The translations under genes and the position numbers were made by a program. Below the pieces are notes generated by a model. That model was not told the DNA's origin, searched no databases, and saw only the letters and a program-made list of their open reading frames with translations. Below are positions 28,019 to 37,212 of a DNA stretch of 47,518 bases, piece by piece; positions within the stretch are counted from its first letter, which is position 1; every line of letters begins with the position of its first letter. Source of the stretch: Coriobacteriia bacterium (lineage in GTDB: Bacteria > Actinomycetota > Coriobacteriia > Anaerosomatales > Anaerosomataceae); the NCBI GenBank assembly GCA_016938395.1, contig JAFGUS010000046.1, positions 1 to 47,518 of the forward strand. Direction: 5' to 3'.

Positions 28019-28144
28019 TCAGGCCATTCCAGCGACGAGAAGCGCGATGAGGGATGCAGCGCCCATGAGCATCAGATACGCGGCGACCTCGACCAGCAGA
28101 CCCAACGGCCACTGCCGGAAGGCACCGCCCGAACGAGTCTTCAC
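28019..28144 (-). CDS. 41-residue single-pass membrane microprotein upstream of trkH
   Basis: From GTG 28144, with AGGAGG 9 nt upstream, the frame encodes a basic N-terminus (VKTRSGGAFRQWP), one hydrophobic helix (about residues 14-40, LGLLVEVAAYLMLMGAASLI and onward) and stops at 28019, 7 nt before trkH. An upstream in-frame ATG (28162) would add six basic residues. Position and size suggest an accessory subunit of the potassium transporter, in the way KdpF accompanies KdpABC; there is no sequence proof. Too short for most gene finders. Confidence 0.6.
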   Translation of the reverse strand: MKTRSGGAFRQWPLGLLVEVAAYLMLMGAASLIALLVAGMA

Positions 28145-28281
28145 CCCGCGTCGCCTCCTCATCGCACGTCACCGGCCAGATGCCGATGCTCTTGCATTGT
28201 GCCACATGCCTGACAGCGGGCAACCTCCAGCCACCGCCCGGCTCATGCTAGGCTGTACTCCCCACAGAGAAGGGACCGGCC

Positions 28282-28875
28282 ATGGGACTCCTCTCCAAGA
28301 AGACACCGATCGCGACCGTTCGCGTGGCGTTCCTCGATGACGATCAAGCGCACATCGAGACCTGGGTCGAAGACGGCGACCGCGAAGCGCAGGCCTACCA
28401 CATCCTGCTCTTCTTCCTGATGTATTACGCCCGCATGCTGTTCTTCCTGAGCTTCAGGGATACCGCCGAGGAGCTCATCGGGTGGATGGACGATGCGGTC
28501 CGCCTGATGGCCGAGACGCCGGATGAGGTTCCCGCGGGACTCGCCCGCGGCGTGCGGATAGCCAACGGTCGGACAGTCGAGCCCCGTACGGTCTGGTCGG
28601 GTACGCTCTTCACGCTCAAGCCTCATGAGTACAGTTGCAGCGATGAGAAGCCCGCGGACCCAGAGGATGCCGACGCGCAGCGTTCAGTGCTGGTGTTCTT
28701 GCAGCACCTTGCCGAGACACGGCCGGCGCTCGAGCGCGCCTATCTCGCGCTCGGGATCAGCGGTATGCATGAGTACTACCGCGATATCCAGCACTGGAAC
28801 ACCACCAAGGCGCTCCACCCCGCCCCGGCGTACGGGATCGACTATGCCCGGTCAGTGCTGGAGCGCGCCACGTAG
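28282..28875 (+). CDS. Hypothetical protein, unrecognised
   Basis: 197 residues, no clear family. It starts MGLLSKKTPIATVRVAF after an AAGGGA site. Residues about 38-66 (AYHILLFFLMYYARMLFFLS) are strongly hydrophobic/aromatic and could be a buried helix or membrane-associated hairpin. The C-terminal half is soluble and helical (SVLVFLQHLAETRPALERAY, HEYYRDIQHWNT). There is no signal peptide. Transcribed alone from the divergent gap with the trkH group and convergent with the zinc-ribbon gene. Base composition matches its neighbours, so there is no sign of recent transfer. Confidence 0.75.
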   Translation: MGLLSKKTPIATVRVAFLDDDQAHIETWVEDGDREAQAYHILLFFLMYYARMLFFLSFRDTAEELIGWMDDAVRLMAETPDEVPAGLARGVRIANGRTVEPRTVWSGTLFTLKPHEYSCSDEKPADPEDADAQRSVLVFLQHLAETRPALERAYLALGISGMHEYYRDIQHWNTTKALHPAPAYGIDYARSVLERAT

Positions 28876-28878
28876 GAT

Positions 28879-29961
28879 CTAGCGCACCTCCGCGCTGGAG
28901 ATCCTGTAACCCGCCTCGGTGGGGACCACGTAGTACCAGATGCTGTCGGTGGTCCCGTACCAGGTCTCGCTCGTCTGAACCCATGCCGTCCCGTCCGACT
29001 GCTCCTCGATCGAGACGATCTCGAACGCGGTGAACTGACCGTTGGAGTACGAGGCGCTTGCAGCGTCAAGGCTGAACGGCTCGATGGTCAGTGCATGGGC
29101 GTCGTCGGCACGGTCCTGCTGGATGGCGACCAGGAACTCGCTCACGACAGTCGCGGCCTCTTCGCCTGCGGTCATGGGAACGTCGCCGCCGAACTGAAGG
29201 TCCTCGATCCGCTCGACGATCCACGTGCCATCGCCCTGCTTGAACACGGTCAGCTCGGAGACCCATTCACTGTTGGGCGGCCCGGCCCAGTAGACTGCCG
29301 ACCCAGAATCTTCCTTGTAGAGTTGCGACACCCAGTCGCCGACACCCTCTTCCTGGAGCGTCGCGGTGACGGCCTCGGCCGCCGAGGCGAATCCGGTAGG
29401 AGCCGCCGGCGTGTCGTCGGGTGCCACCTGCCCGTCCGCGGCCCCTTCATCGCCGGTGACGGGCACCTCGATGTCGGCGCCAATGTCCTGGACCGCGTCT
29501 TCAAGCGCGTTACGGGCGATCAGGATGCCGGCGATGGCAAGCCCACCAAGGACGAGCACGACGCCCGCGACTATGCCGATGATGAGTCCGGTCTTCTTCC
29601 TGGGCGCGGGTTGTGCGACACCCGGCTGCGCGTACGAAGGCTGCGGGGCGGGGGCCATCGGCTGCGGGGCGGTCTGCCCGGCCGTCTGCTGCCGATACTG
29701 CTCGTATGCGACCCGCTGCTGCTCGTACTCGGCCTGCTTGCGCTGGTACTCGGCCATCTGGCGCTCGTACTCGGCCTGCTCGGCGGAGGGCAGCGGCTGC
29801 GTCTGGGCCGCCTGCGGAGCCGGGGAAGCGACCGGGGCCACCGGAGCCGCGGGCACCGGAACCGCGGGGGGCTCGGGTGCGGCGGCCGGGATGGCCGCTC
29901 CGCACGAACCGCAGAACACGGCACCTTCGCGGACTTCGTTCTGGCAGTTGGGGCACTGCAT
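28879..29961 (-). CDS. Zinc-ribbon, Pro/Gln-rich single-pass membrane protein
   Basis: 360 residues. The N-terminal zinc ribbon MQCPNCQNEV...FCGSCGAAI (C-x2-C...C-x2-C) is followed by a Pro/Ala-rich linker (25-60), a Gln/Tyr/Glu-rich stretch with a repeating AEYxRQxAEY pattern (about 62-92), a further Pro-rich segment, a transmembrane helix (about 124-149) and an extracytoplasmic domain (about 185-360) with alternating strands. The cytosolic ribbon and external domain suggest an envelope sensor or assembly protein; function unknown. AGGGAGG precedes the ATG. Similar zinc-ribbon/TM architectures are common among uncharacterised actinobacterial membrane proteins. Confidence 0.82.
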   Translation of the reverse strand: MQCPNCQNEVREGAVFCGSCGAAIPAAAPEPPAVPVPAAPVAPVASPAPQAAQTQPLPSAEQAEYERQMAEYQRKQAEYEQQRVAYEQYRQQTAGQTAPQPMAPAPQPSYAQPGVAQPAPRKKTGLIIGIVAGVVLVLGGLAIAGILIARNALEDAVQDIGADIEVPVTGDEGAADGQVAPDDTPAAPTGFASAAEAVTATLQEEGVGDWVSQLYKEDSGSAVYWAGPPNSEWVSELTVFKQGDGTWIVERIEDLQFGGDVPMTAGEEAATVVSEFLVAIQQDRADDAHALTIEPFSLDAASASYSNGQFTAFEIVSIEEQSDGTAWVQTSETWYGTTDSIWYYVVPTEAGYRISSAEVR

Positions 29962-30088
29962 GCCGGCCTCCCTCGCAGTCGACTCGTACGGTGACTGTAT
30001 GACGAGGCCTGGGCGGTGTAAAGCGGGTCACGCGTGTGCTGGCGCGACCACTCGAGACCAGCCTGGCGGCGGCAGCGCCCTGCTGGCG

Positions 30089-31828
30089 CTAGGCGACCGC
30101 CGCGCTCAGATCGAGCCGCCCCTGCCCCGGAGGTTCCGCACCCGCGCTACGCCGGAGCGTCACGATCGCGATGTCGTCGGCAAGACGTCCGCCCGCGAAG
30201 CTGAACGCGGACATGAAGAGCGCCTCGGGCAGCCGCTCGGTGCTTTCTCTCGCATGCTCGTGCACCGTCTCGAGCAGCCGCGTGCTGCCGAACGGTTCGC
30301 CGGAGGGCGAGCGGGCTTCGAGCAGGCCATCGGTGTACAGGACGAGGAGGTCACCTGCGGCAAGCAGCGTCTGGTGGTTTTCGTAGCCACCGATCGGCGA
30401 TGCGCCCAGAACGACACCGTCCTGTGGCAGCAGAACCGGCGCTTCCCCCGCTCGGTGAAGCACGGGCGGGGGGTGCCCGGCCACGCTGTACGACATGCGT
30501 CCGTCGACCGGATCGATCAGACCGAAGAACGCAGATACGAACTCGTGCGGCTCGGCTCCATGGACCACAAGGTCGTTCGCCCGGCTCATCACCGAGCGGG
30601 GGGACGGCAGATGCAGCGCTTCGGCCCGCATGGCGTTCTTGACGAGCGAGGTGAGACCGGCGGCCTCGTGACCGTGACCTGACACGTCGCCGATCAGGAC
30701 GCCCAGGCTGCCATCGGGCAGCGGAACCACGTCGTAGAAGTCTCCGCCCACACCGCCCGACCCCGAGACCGCGTGGTACAGGTGTCCCATCTCGAAACCG
30801 GGGACCGACGCCGGCGCCGTGAAGTACGCTCCGCGCAACGAGCGGGTGAGCGCGCGCTCCGCCGCATACTGGCGAGCGTTCTCCAGCGCGAGCGACAGCG
30901 AGACCTCCATCTTGTGCAGCAGGTCCCTGTGTTCGTCGCGGAACGCGATATCCGCGTCCCAGCAGAAGCCCATGACTGCGGTCACCTCGCCACGGCACTT
31001 CACCGGAACGAGCGCGAATCCGCCGACGTCGTGCTTCAGCATCAGCTCGAACTCCTCGCGATGCGTCGCGTCGGACTGCGAGACGGCGACCGCACGTGCC
31101 GCACGAGCCGCGTAGGCCGGAAGCGAGAGATCGTCCTCGGCGAACCTCAAGCCGCGCATCTCCATGGGCCAGCCGTGTACCGCACGGAACACCCAGGCCT
31201 CGTCCTCGCGATCGGCAAGCCAGCCCCAATCGGCGCCGAGCGCCTCGGTCGCCTCCACGAGCACCCGCTGGAGGATCTCATCGGCATCAAGCGAGCTGAG
31301 CACCGTGAGATCGATGATCTCGTTCGCTTGCTGGAGTTCGCGCGACAGCCGCTCGCGCTCCACCCGCGCCCGCACCTCGGCCGAGACCTCGATACCGATG
31401 AACAGGACGTTGAAGGGATCCGTGAGTCGGCCGGGGACCGGCAGGTACGACAACTGCCAGTGGGTCACCTCACCCCACGACGAGCGGTACTCGTACTCCG
31501 GAACGGTGAGGGGGTGACCCGTGTACGCCACATCGATGAACCGGGATGCGGAGTGTGAGTCGGACAGGAAACCGCGCACCGGCATGCCGAGCAGATCCCA
31601 GCGTGGCCGGACATCGCCAAGGAGGTCGAGGAACGCCGGGTTGGTCCACGTGAACCGCATGTCGGCGCCCGACCACAGCGCGGCCGGAAACGCGGCTCCA
31701 TCGAGCAGAGCGGCTATCCGGACGGGGTCGCCGAGAGCATGCGCAAGCACGCGCGCCTCGACCGCGTCAGCGTTCACGACCCTCACCCCCTCCGGATGCA
31801 GACGGATGGAATGGCCCGTGCCTTCCAT
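30089..31828 (-). CDS. PAS-GAF-PP2C (SpoIIE/RsbU-type) serine phosphatase
   Basis: 579 residues. A PAS domain (about 40-150, DMRFTWTNPAFLDLLGDV) is followed by a linking helix, a GAF domain (about 170-320, LSSLDADEILQRVLVEATEAL) and a PPM phosphatase domain (about 335-555) with the metal-binding motifs GGVGGDFYDVV, IGDVSGHGHEAA, DLLVLYTDGLLEAR and ADDIAIVTL. Such proteins dephosphorylate anti-sigma-factor antagonists in response to signals sensed by PAS/GAF. No antagonist or anti-sigma gene is adjacent. The start is ATG 31828; the frame stays open further upstream without family resemblance, and a GTG at the VRVVNAD region is an alternative. Confidence 0.9.
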   Translation of the reverse strand: MEGTGHSIRLHPEGVRVVNADAVEARVLAHALGDPVRIAALLDGAAFPAALWSGADMRFTWTNPAFLDLLGDVRPRWDLLGMPVRGFLSDSHSASRFIDVAYTGHPLTVPEYEYRSSWGEVTHWQLSYLPVPGRLTDPFNVLFIGIEVSAEVRARVERERLSRELQQANEIIDLTVLSSLDADEILQRVLVEATEALGADWGWLADREDEAWVFRAVHGWPMEMRGLRFAEDDLSLPAYAARAARAVAVSQSDATHREEFELMLKHDVGGFALVPVKCRGEVTAVMGFCWDADIAFRDEHRDLLHKMEVSLSLALENARQYAAERALTRSLRGAYFTAPASVPGFEMGHLYHAVSGSGGVGGDFYDVVPLPDGSLGVLIGDVSGHGHEAAGLTSLVKNAMRAEALHLPSPRSVMSRANDLVVHGAEPHEFVSAFFGLIDPVDGRMSYSVAGHPPPVLHRAGEAPVLLPQDGVVLGASPIGGYENHQTLLAAGDLLVLYTDGLLEARSPSGEPFGSTRLLETVHEHARESTERLPEALFMSAFSFAGGRLADDIAIVTLRRSAGAEPPGQGRLDLSAAVA

Positions 31829-32007
31829 GGTATGCCTATCGGCACGTACTCCGAACGGCAGGAGATGGCGGATGACGAGCGGTCGCACGTGACGGACGGC
31901 ACGCTTCGGCGTGCAAGCGGTATGTAGGTGCGCCCGTCCGTTCTCGGCTACAATCGAGATCAGGGACATCATGCGGCGCCAGGCGGCGCAGAAGGGCGGC
32001 GGACCTC

Positions 32008-32433
32008 ATGGCCAAGAAGGGCACCGGCGTCAAGCAGGCCGCCGAGGAGCTCGGCGTCTCTCCGAAGTGGATCCGGGAGCGTATCGCCGAGGGCGTCGTC
32101 GCACCCGAACGTGCCGGCACGAAGCGCAACAGCCGCTTCGTCTTGTCCGTAGCCGATCTGGAGGCACTGCGCTCCGCTCGCGATGCGGATCCTGCGGCAG
32201 GCGGCACAGCGGTTCTCGCACGCATCAACAGGCTCGAGTCCGACCGCACCAACCTGCTTGCGCAGGTGGCCTGGGCGCGCGCGATCGCTCAGGAGCAGCA
32301 GAAGGCGCTCGAGCGGGAGCAGCAGCGCTCCGACCAGCTCGCCGCGGAGCTGGAGGCACAACGCGCACGTATCGAGCGCCTGAAGGCGCTCTCGGTGCTC
32401 GACAGGGTCCTCGGGAGACACAAGGACGTGTAG
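32008..32433 (+). CDS. Small HTH (MerR/excisionase-like) plus coiled-coil protein
   Basis: 141 residues. Residues 6-60 form a winged-helix/excisionase-like HTH (GVKQAAEELGVSPKWIRERI, then a wing and VLSVADLEALR). Residues about 72-128 form a Gln/Glu/Arg-rich coiled coil (EQQKALEREQQRSDQLAAEL). This is the layout of chromosome-associated or regulatory MerR-like proteins lacking an effector domain. Divergent from the PP2C phosphatase with a gap of about 180 nt and convergent with the CHAD gene. Confidence 0.78.
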   Translation: MAKKGTGVKQAAEELGVSPKWIRERIAEGVVAPERAGTKRNSRFVLSVADLEALRSARDADPAAGGTAVLARINRLESDRTNLLAQVAWARAIAQEQQKALEREQQRSDQLAAELEAQRARIERLKALSVLDRVLGRHKDV

Positions 32434-32446
32434 CGCCGCCGACCGC

Positions 32447-33577
32447 TCAGGTTCCCCAGCCCTCGGCCCACGGCTCGTCTCCCACGCTCACGGGAGCTTC
32501 GATCGGCACCTCGTCACCGGGAACCGATCCGGCCGCTCCGAGGGTGGTGTTCCCCGCCCCGACTTCGCCCACGACCTCCCCTGCGTCGTCGGCCTCTTTT
32601 GCGGTATCGGAAGACAAGCGCCCGACGGCCCCACCCGCCTCCGCCTCCACAGGCCGTACGAGCGGCAGCAACAAAGCGGGCAGCAGGTGCTCCGCCGGAT
32701 TCGCCGCCGCGTGCGCGGCGAAGCGGCCGAACTCGTCGTGGGCACGCGCCTCGAGCACCGCCACGACCTCAGCGATGTCCTCCACTGAGACCCCGGCGTC
32801 CGCAGCGGCCGCAACCCGGTCTCCATCGCGCAGCATATCGAGGAAGATGTGGGTGTCGTGCAGATCGCCGAGTACGTCCTGGGATATCGTCAACGTGGTA
32901 TGGAGCTCGTCGAACTCGTTGCCGTAGCACGGTGCGAACGCCTCGACCGCATAGCGCAGACGCTTGTAGTCGATGCGCAGCGCATGCTGTCCGGCGATGT
33001 TCCGCTCATCGAGCGCCGCGGGCTGCGCACCGAAGACGACCGCGGCGCGCTCAGCGACCGCCGCGTGTGCAAACGACGCCAACGGCCGGTCGGCATCCAC
33101 CGTGCCCTCGATCGAATGGGCCACTGCTATGAACGAAGCGCGGCTCTCGGCGAGGTCGAGCGTTTCGAGCTCACGATCCAGCGCGGCAAGCTCGTACTCC
33201 CGCTGCCCCATGCGATACCCCACCATGAACGCGACGCATCGCTGACCACCAGTGCCAAGTCCCGCACCGAGCCGGGAGAATGCGTCGATGAACACATCGG
33301 AGTCCCGCACCGGCCCGAGCGCTCGCGTCACGCGGCGTGCCCGGCGGTACCAGCGACGGAAATCGCGATGCGGATACAGCGGCGCGAGCAGACGCATGAC
33401 CTCCCGCAGGCGCCGCGAGGCGACGCGCATGTCGTGCACGGCGTCCATGTCGGCACCGCCGCGCGCAGCGTCCTCGAGCGCGAACAGCGGCTCAGCTTTC
33501 GCCAGCAGCATGCGCGGTGCGGCCTCACCGAGCGGCGTTCGGGCGTTCACACCGGGAATAGCGAACCTCTTGTCCAC
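32447..33577 (-). CDS. CHAD domain protein (polyphosphate-binding type)
   Basis: 376 residues. A CHAD helical domain occupies about 20-290 with its conserved basic/His signatures: VHDMRVASRRLREVMRLL and, in the second half, HALRIDYKRLRYAVEAF and QDVLGDLHDTH. CHAD domains bind inorganic polyphosphate and localise proteins to granules. The C-terminal 85 residues are acidic low complexity. The start at GTG 33577 was chosen because AGGAG lies 5-6 nt upstream; ATG 33598 has none. It may relate to polyphosphate turnover with the Ppx-type enzyme at 11515-12465, though unlinked. Confidence 0.88.
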   Translation of the reverse strand: MDKRFAIPGVNARTPLGEAAPRMLLAKAEPLFALEDAARGGADMDAVHDMRVASRRLREVMRLLAPLYPHRDFRRWYRRARRVTRALGPVRDSDVFIDAFSRLGAGLGTGGQRCVAFMVGYRMGQREYELAALDRELETLDLAESRASFIAVAHSIEGTVDADRPLASFAHAAVAERAAVVFGAQPAALDERNIAGQHALRIDYKRLRYAVEAFAPCYGNEFDELHTTLTISQDVLGDLHDTHIFLDMLRDGDRVAAAADAGVSVEDIAEVVAVLEARAHDEFGRFAAHAAANPAEHLLPALLLPLVRPVEAEAGGAVGRLSSDTAKEADDAGEVVGEVGAGNTTLGAAGSVPGDEVPIEAPVSVGDEPWAEGWGT

Positions 33578-33724
33578 GCGCGCTCCTGTCCGGTACATCA
33601 CGTCGAACGAGGGTGCACAGCCGAGCAACACGGCAGCAGACCTACCCGATGATAGCGCAGCGTGAGGCCCGGCTGCTGCGACGGTCGAGTAGAACGGAAG
33701 CGCGATCGGAGAGCCCGGACACGA

Positions 33725-33753
33725 AAGGGCCCCGGCACGCTGCCGGGGCCCTT
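33725..33753. terminator. Strong hairpin terminator downstream of hsp20
   Basis: A perfect 13-bp stem (AAGGGCCCCGGCA / TGCCGGGGCCCTT) with a 3-nt loop, 39 nt after the hsp20 stop. On the minus strand it is followed by TCGTGTC; the stem itself ends in TT. Confidence 0.85.
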
Positions 33754-33791
33754 CACCCACCCGCCGGTCGCTACACGGCCGGACGCCGGTG

Positions 33792-34280
33792 TTACTCGGC
33801 TCCGCCCTCCGGCGCACCCTCGAGCTTCGGCGCACCTGCGCCACCGATCTCGATCTTGGTCGTCTTGGGCCGCGCCGCCTCGAGCGCCTTGGGCACATGC
33901 ACCACGAGGATGCCGTCCTTGTACTCTGCGCTGATGGACGCCGGGTCGACGCCCTCCGGGATGGTGAGCGAACGCTCGAAGCTGCCGTAGCAGCTCTCGC
34001 ACACGAGCCAGTCCTCACCCTCCTGCTTGTCCTCCAACTTCCGCTCGCCGCGGATCGTGAGCACACCGTCCGTGACCTCCACGTCCACGTCGGCCGGGTC
34101 GATCCCCGGCAGCTCGGCACGGACCACGATGTCATCATCCTTGCGCTTCACGTCCACCTTGGGCATCCACGCGACCGACTCTCCGCTCACCTCTGCCGAA
34201 CCGAGGCGGGAGAAGATGCGGTCCATGTCGCGCTGCATGCGCAGCACTTCACCGAACGGATCCCACCGTACGATCGCCAT
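33792..34280 (-). CDS. Small heat-shock protein, Hsp20 family
   Basis: 162 residues. The alpha-crystallin domain spans about 38-140: PKVDVKRKDDDIVVRAELPG, DVDVEVTDGVLTIRGERK, then SFERSLTIPEGVDPASISAE and the family-typical YKDGILVVHVPK. An ATP-independent holdase for unfolding proteins. A CESCYG pair (about residues 93-98) in the variable loop is unusual for Hsp20 and could be redox sensitive. GGAGGT lies 7 nt before ATG 34280; the long upstream open frame is an overlap shadow of clpB. It follows clpB by 68 nt and precedes the strong terminator. Confidence 0.95.
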   Translation of the reverse strand: MAIVRWDPFGEVLRMQRDMDRIFSRLGSAEVSGESVAWMPKVDVKRKDDDIVVRAELPGIDPADVDVEVTDGVLTIRGERKLEDKQEGEDWLVCESCYGSFERSLTIPEGVDPASISAEYKDGILVVHVPKALEAARPKTTKIEIGGAGAPKLEGAPEGGAE

Positions 34281-34348
34281 GATGATCACCTCCACTGTCG
34301 TCAACGCGCACCCGCCGTCATGGCATCCCGGCGGGCGGCACCTCTTCC

Positions 34349-36952
34349 CTACTGAGCGTGCGCCACGCCCCGCACGCCGAGTTCGTCGCCGATCACATCG
34401 ATCGTGACCGTGTCGCCGTCGCCCACGCGGCCTTCGATGAGCTCGCGCGCGACGCGGTCGACCACCTCCCGCTGGATGAGCCGCTTGAGCGGACGGGCGC
34501 CGAAGACCGGGTCGAATCCGTCGAGCGCGAGACGCTCGGCAGCAGCCGGCGTGACCTCGAGTGAGATCTTGCGATCGGCGAGCCGCTCGCGCACCAGCGC
34601 CAGCTGCAGCTCGACGATCTTGGCCAGCTGCTCCATCGAAAGCGAGTGGAACACCACTACGTCGTCCACGCGGTTCAGGAACTCCGGCCGGAACGTGGCC
34701 CGGAGCGCCTCGTCGAGCATCACGCGCATCGCAGCCTCGTCGCCGCTCTTGGAGAACTCGCTGATGTACTGGCTGCCCACGTTGCTCGTCATGACCACGA
34801 TCGCGTTCTTGAAGCTCACCACGCGGCCCTGGCCGTCGGTGAGGCGCCCGTCGTCGAGTACCTGGAGCAGCACGTTGAACACGTCCGGGTGCGCCTTCTC
34901 GATCTCGTCGAGCAGGATCACCGAGTACGGCCGCCTGCGCACCGCCTCGGTCAGCTGGCCGCCTTCCTCGTAGCCGACGTAGCCGGGAGGCGCGCCGATG
35001 AGCCGCTGCACACTGAACTTCTCCATGTACTCGGACATGTCGATGCGCACCATCGCGCGCTCGTCGTCGAACATGAACGCTGCGAGCGTCTTGGCGAGCT
35101 CGGTCTTGCCCACACCTGTCGGGCCGAGGAACAGGAAGCTGCCGATGGGTCGGTCGGGGTCCGAGAGGCCCGCGCGCGAGCGCCGGATGGCGCCTGCCAC
35201 CGCCGAGACCGCCTCGTTCTGGCCGACGACGCGCTCGTGCAGATGCTCCTCGAGCGTGGCGAGCTTGGCCATCTCGCCCTGCATGAGCCGCGCGACCGGG
35301 ATGCCGGTCCACGCGCCCACCACCTCGGCGATCTCGGCTTCGGTGACCTCCTCGCGGAGCATGCCAGCGCCGGCCTGCAGCTCCTTGAGCTTCGTGTCCG
35401 CATCCGCCAACTCGGCTTCGAGCTGCGGGATACGCCCGTAACGGAGCTCCGCCGCACGCTGCAGGTCGCCTTCGCGCTCCGCCCGCTCGCCGTCGAGACG
35501 GGCCTCGTCGAGCTCGGCCTTGAGACGCTGAACGTCGGTGATGATGGTCTTCTCGCTCTCCCACCGGGCCTTCAGACCCGACATCTCCTCGGTGACCTCG
35601 GCCATCTCGCCGCGCAGTGCCTCGAGCCGCTCGGCCGAGACGGCATCCTTCTCCTTCTGGAGTGCCTGCTCTTCGATCTGCAGCTGCCGGAGCTGGCGGT
35701 CGAGCCGGTCGATCTCCTCGGGCATCGAGTCGATCTCGATGCGCAACCGCGAAGCCGCCTCGTCGATGAGGTCGATCGCCTTGTCGGGTAGGAAGCGGTC
35801 GGCGATGTAGCGGTCCGAGAGCGTGGCCGCCGCCACGATCGCACCGTCGGCGATGCGCACGCCGTGATGCACCTCGTAGCGTTCTTTCAGGCCGCGCAGG
35901 ATCGCGATCGTGTCCTCCACGCTCGGCTCGCCCACGAACACCGGCTGGAAGCGCCGTTCGAGCGCCGCGTCCTTCTCGATGTGCTCGCGGTACTCGTCAA
36001 GCGTCGTGGCGCCGATGGCGTGAAGCTCACCTCGCGCGAGTGCGGGCTTGAGCATGTTGGATGCGTCCATCGAGCCCTCTGCGGCGCCTGCACCCACCAG
36101 AGTGTGGAGCTCGTCGATGAACAGGATCAGCCGACCCTCGGCCTGTTCGATCTCACGGAGCACTGCCTTGAGGCGATCCTCGAACTCGCCGCGATACTTC
36201 GCGCCGGCCACCATCGCGCCGAGGTCGAGCGATACCACGTCCTTGTCACGGAGCGTGGAGGGCACGTCACCGGCCACGATACGCTGCGCGAGGCCCTCGA
36301 CGATGGCGGTCTTGCCGGTACCCGGCTCGCCGATGAGCACCGGGTTGTTCTTGGTGCGGCGCGAGAGCACCTGGATCACGCGGCGGATCTCCTCGACGCG
36401 GCCGATGACCGGGTCGAGCTTGCCGTCACGTGCTGCCTGCGTGAGGTTGCGGCTGAACCGCTCGAGTGCCTGGAACTGCGCCTCGGGGTTCTGGTCGGTC
36501 ACGCGGGCACCCGCGCGAAGATCCTCGAGCGCCTCGAGAAGCCGCTTGGCGGTCACACCCGCACGCTCGAGGATCCGCCCGGCCTCACCCTTGTCGTCGG
36601 CGATCGCCACGAGCAGATGCTCGGTGGAGACATATGCGTCCTTGAGTCTCTCGGCATGCTTGAAGGCGTCGCCGAGCACGGTGTTGATGCGCGGACCGAT
36701 GCCGGCGGGTCCCTGCACGCCGCCCCCGGTCACCTTCGGCATCGAGGAGATCGCCGAGGTCAGCTCGGCTTCGATGTGGTCAGGGTCCGCGCCTACCTTC
36801 TGGACGATAGGCCGCACGATACCTTCCGCAGCATCGAGCAACGCTTTGAGGAGATGCTCGGGCTCGATCACCTGCGAGGAGGCGTCATCGGCGATGCCCT
36901 GCGCCGCCTGCAGCGCCTCCTGTGCTTTCACTGTCAACTTGTCCAAACGCAT
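34349..36952 (-). CDS. clpB: Disaggregase ClpB
   Basis: 867 residues, full length. An N-terminal Clp-N repeat pair (1-150) is followed by AAA-1 with Walker A GEPGTGKT and Walker [16 protein letters not shown], the M-domain coiled coil (about 405-530, Glu/Arg-rich, [20 protein letters not shown]), AAA-2 with GPTGVGKT and [14 protein letters not shown], and the ClpB-specific small domain ending in GEDE-free [11 protein letters not shown]. It works with DnaK/DnaJ/GrpE to rescue aggregates. ATG 36952 has AGGAG 9 nt upstream; a TTG three codons earlier is less likely. Same strand as the dnaK operon, but separated by a 161-nt gap from the microORF after hspR. Confidence 0.97.
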   Translation of the reverse strand: MRLDKLTVKAQEALQAAQGIADDASSQVIEPEHLLKALLDAAEGIVRPIVQKVGADPDHIEAELTSAISSMPKVTGGGVQGPAGIGPRINTVLGDAFKHAERLKDAYVSTEHLLVAIADDKGEAGRILERAGVTAKRLLEALEDLRAGARVTDQNPEAQFQALERFSRNLTQAARDGKLDPVIGRVEEIRRVIQVLSRRTKNNPVLIGEPGTGKTAIVEGLAQRIVAGDVPSTLRDKDVVSLDLGAMVAGAKYRGEFEDRLKAVLREIEQAEGRLILFIDELHTLVGAGAAEGSMDASNMLKPALARGELHAIGATTLDEYREHIEKDAALERRFQPVFVGEPSVEDTIAILRGLKERYEVHHGVRIADGAIVAAATLSDRYIADRFLPDKAIDLIDEAASRLRIEIDSMPEEIDRLDRQLRQLQIEEQALQKEKDAVSAERLEALRGEMAEVTEEMSGLKARWESEKTIITDVQRLKAELDEARLDGERAEREGDLQRAAELRYGRIPQLEAELADADTKLKELQAGAGMLREEVTEAEIAEVVGAWTGIPVARLMQGEMAKLATLEEHLHERVVGQNEAVSAVAGAIRRSRAGLSDPDRPIGSFLFLGPTGVGKTELAKTLAAFMFDDERAMVRIDMSEYMEKFSVQRLIGAPPGYVGYEEGGQLTEAVRRRPYSVILLDEIEKAHPDVFNVLLQVLDDGRLTDGQGRVVSFKNAIVVMTSNVGSQYISEFSKSGDEAAMRVMLDEALRATFRPEFLNRVDDVVVFHSLSMEQLAKIVELQLALVRERLADRKISLEVTPAAAERLALDGFDPVFGARPLKRLIQREVVDRVARELIEGRVGDGDTVTIDVIGDELGVRGVAHAQ

Positions 36953-37113
36953 GACACTCAACTCCTACGGTCCTCGCCGCCCTGATCGGGCGATCGTGAG
37001 CCTGTCGTCTACCCGGCCCACGGAACGCGTAGCCACACGGGCTACCGCGAAACCGTTCAAGCCGGTGCTGTTCTCTTCTTGAAAAGGCGTGACCACACCC
37101 AGGCGACCGCCTG

Positions 37114-37212
37114 TCAGCCCGGGCCGCCGAGGACCTCGCCCGATCGCACACCCTCAAGCCACTTCACGACCGGGTTGCGCCGGTCTCCACGTACCTGTCC
37201 TTCGGTGCCCAT
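37114..37212 (-). CDS. Possible 32-residue microprotein translationally coupled to hspR
   Basis: The hspR stop and this ATG overlap as TGATG (37214-37210), with GGGAG 5 nt before the ATG. The frame encodes 32 residues (start MGTEGQVRGDRRNPVVKWL), basic in the first half and Gly-rich at the end, and stops at 37114. No family recognised. The coupled start is the only evidence for expression; chance occurrence cannot be excluded. Confidence 0.4.
   Translation of the reverse strand: MGTEGQVRGDRRNPVVKWLEGVRSGEVLGGPG

Noticed and set aside
28002..28223. A 73-residue frame overlapping the start of trkH
   Set aside because: It overlaps the better-supported 41-residue membrane microprotein in another frame and lacks a ribosome site.
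30074..30091. AGCGCC-CTGCT-GGCGCT hairpin as terminator of the PP2C gene
   Set aside because: It overlaps the stop codon and lacks a U-tract; too weak to annotate.
33792..35564. A 590-residue frame joining hsp20 to sequence inside clpB
   Set aside because: Only the last 162 codons are Hsp20; the rest is an out-of-frame reading of clpB. The GGAGGT site before ATG 34280 marks the true start.
37020..37085. TTCAAG...CTTGAA inverted repeat upstream of clpB as an HspR operator
   Set aside because: Half-sites are in the opposite orientation to HAIRE and 16 nt apart rather than 7, so the match is not convincing.
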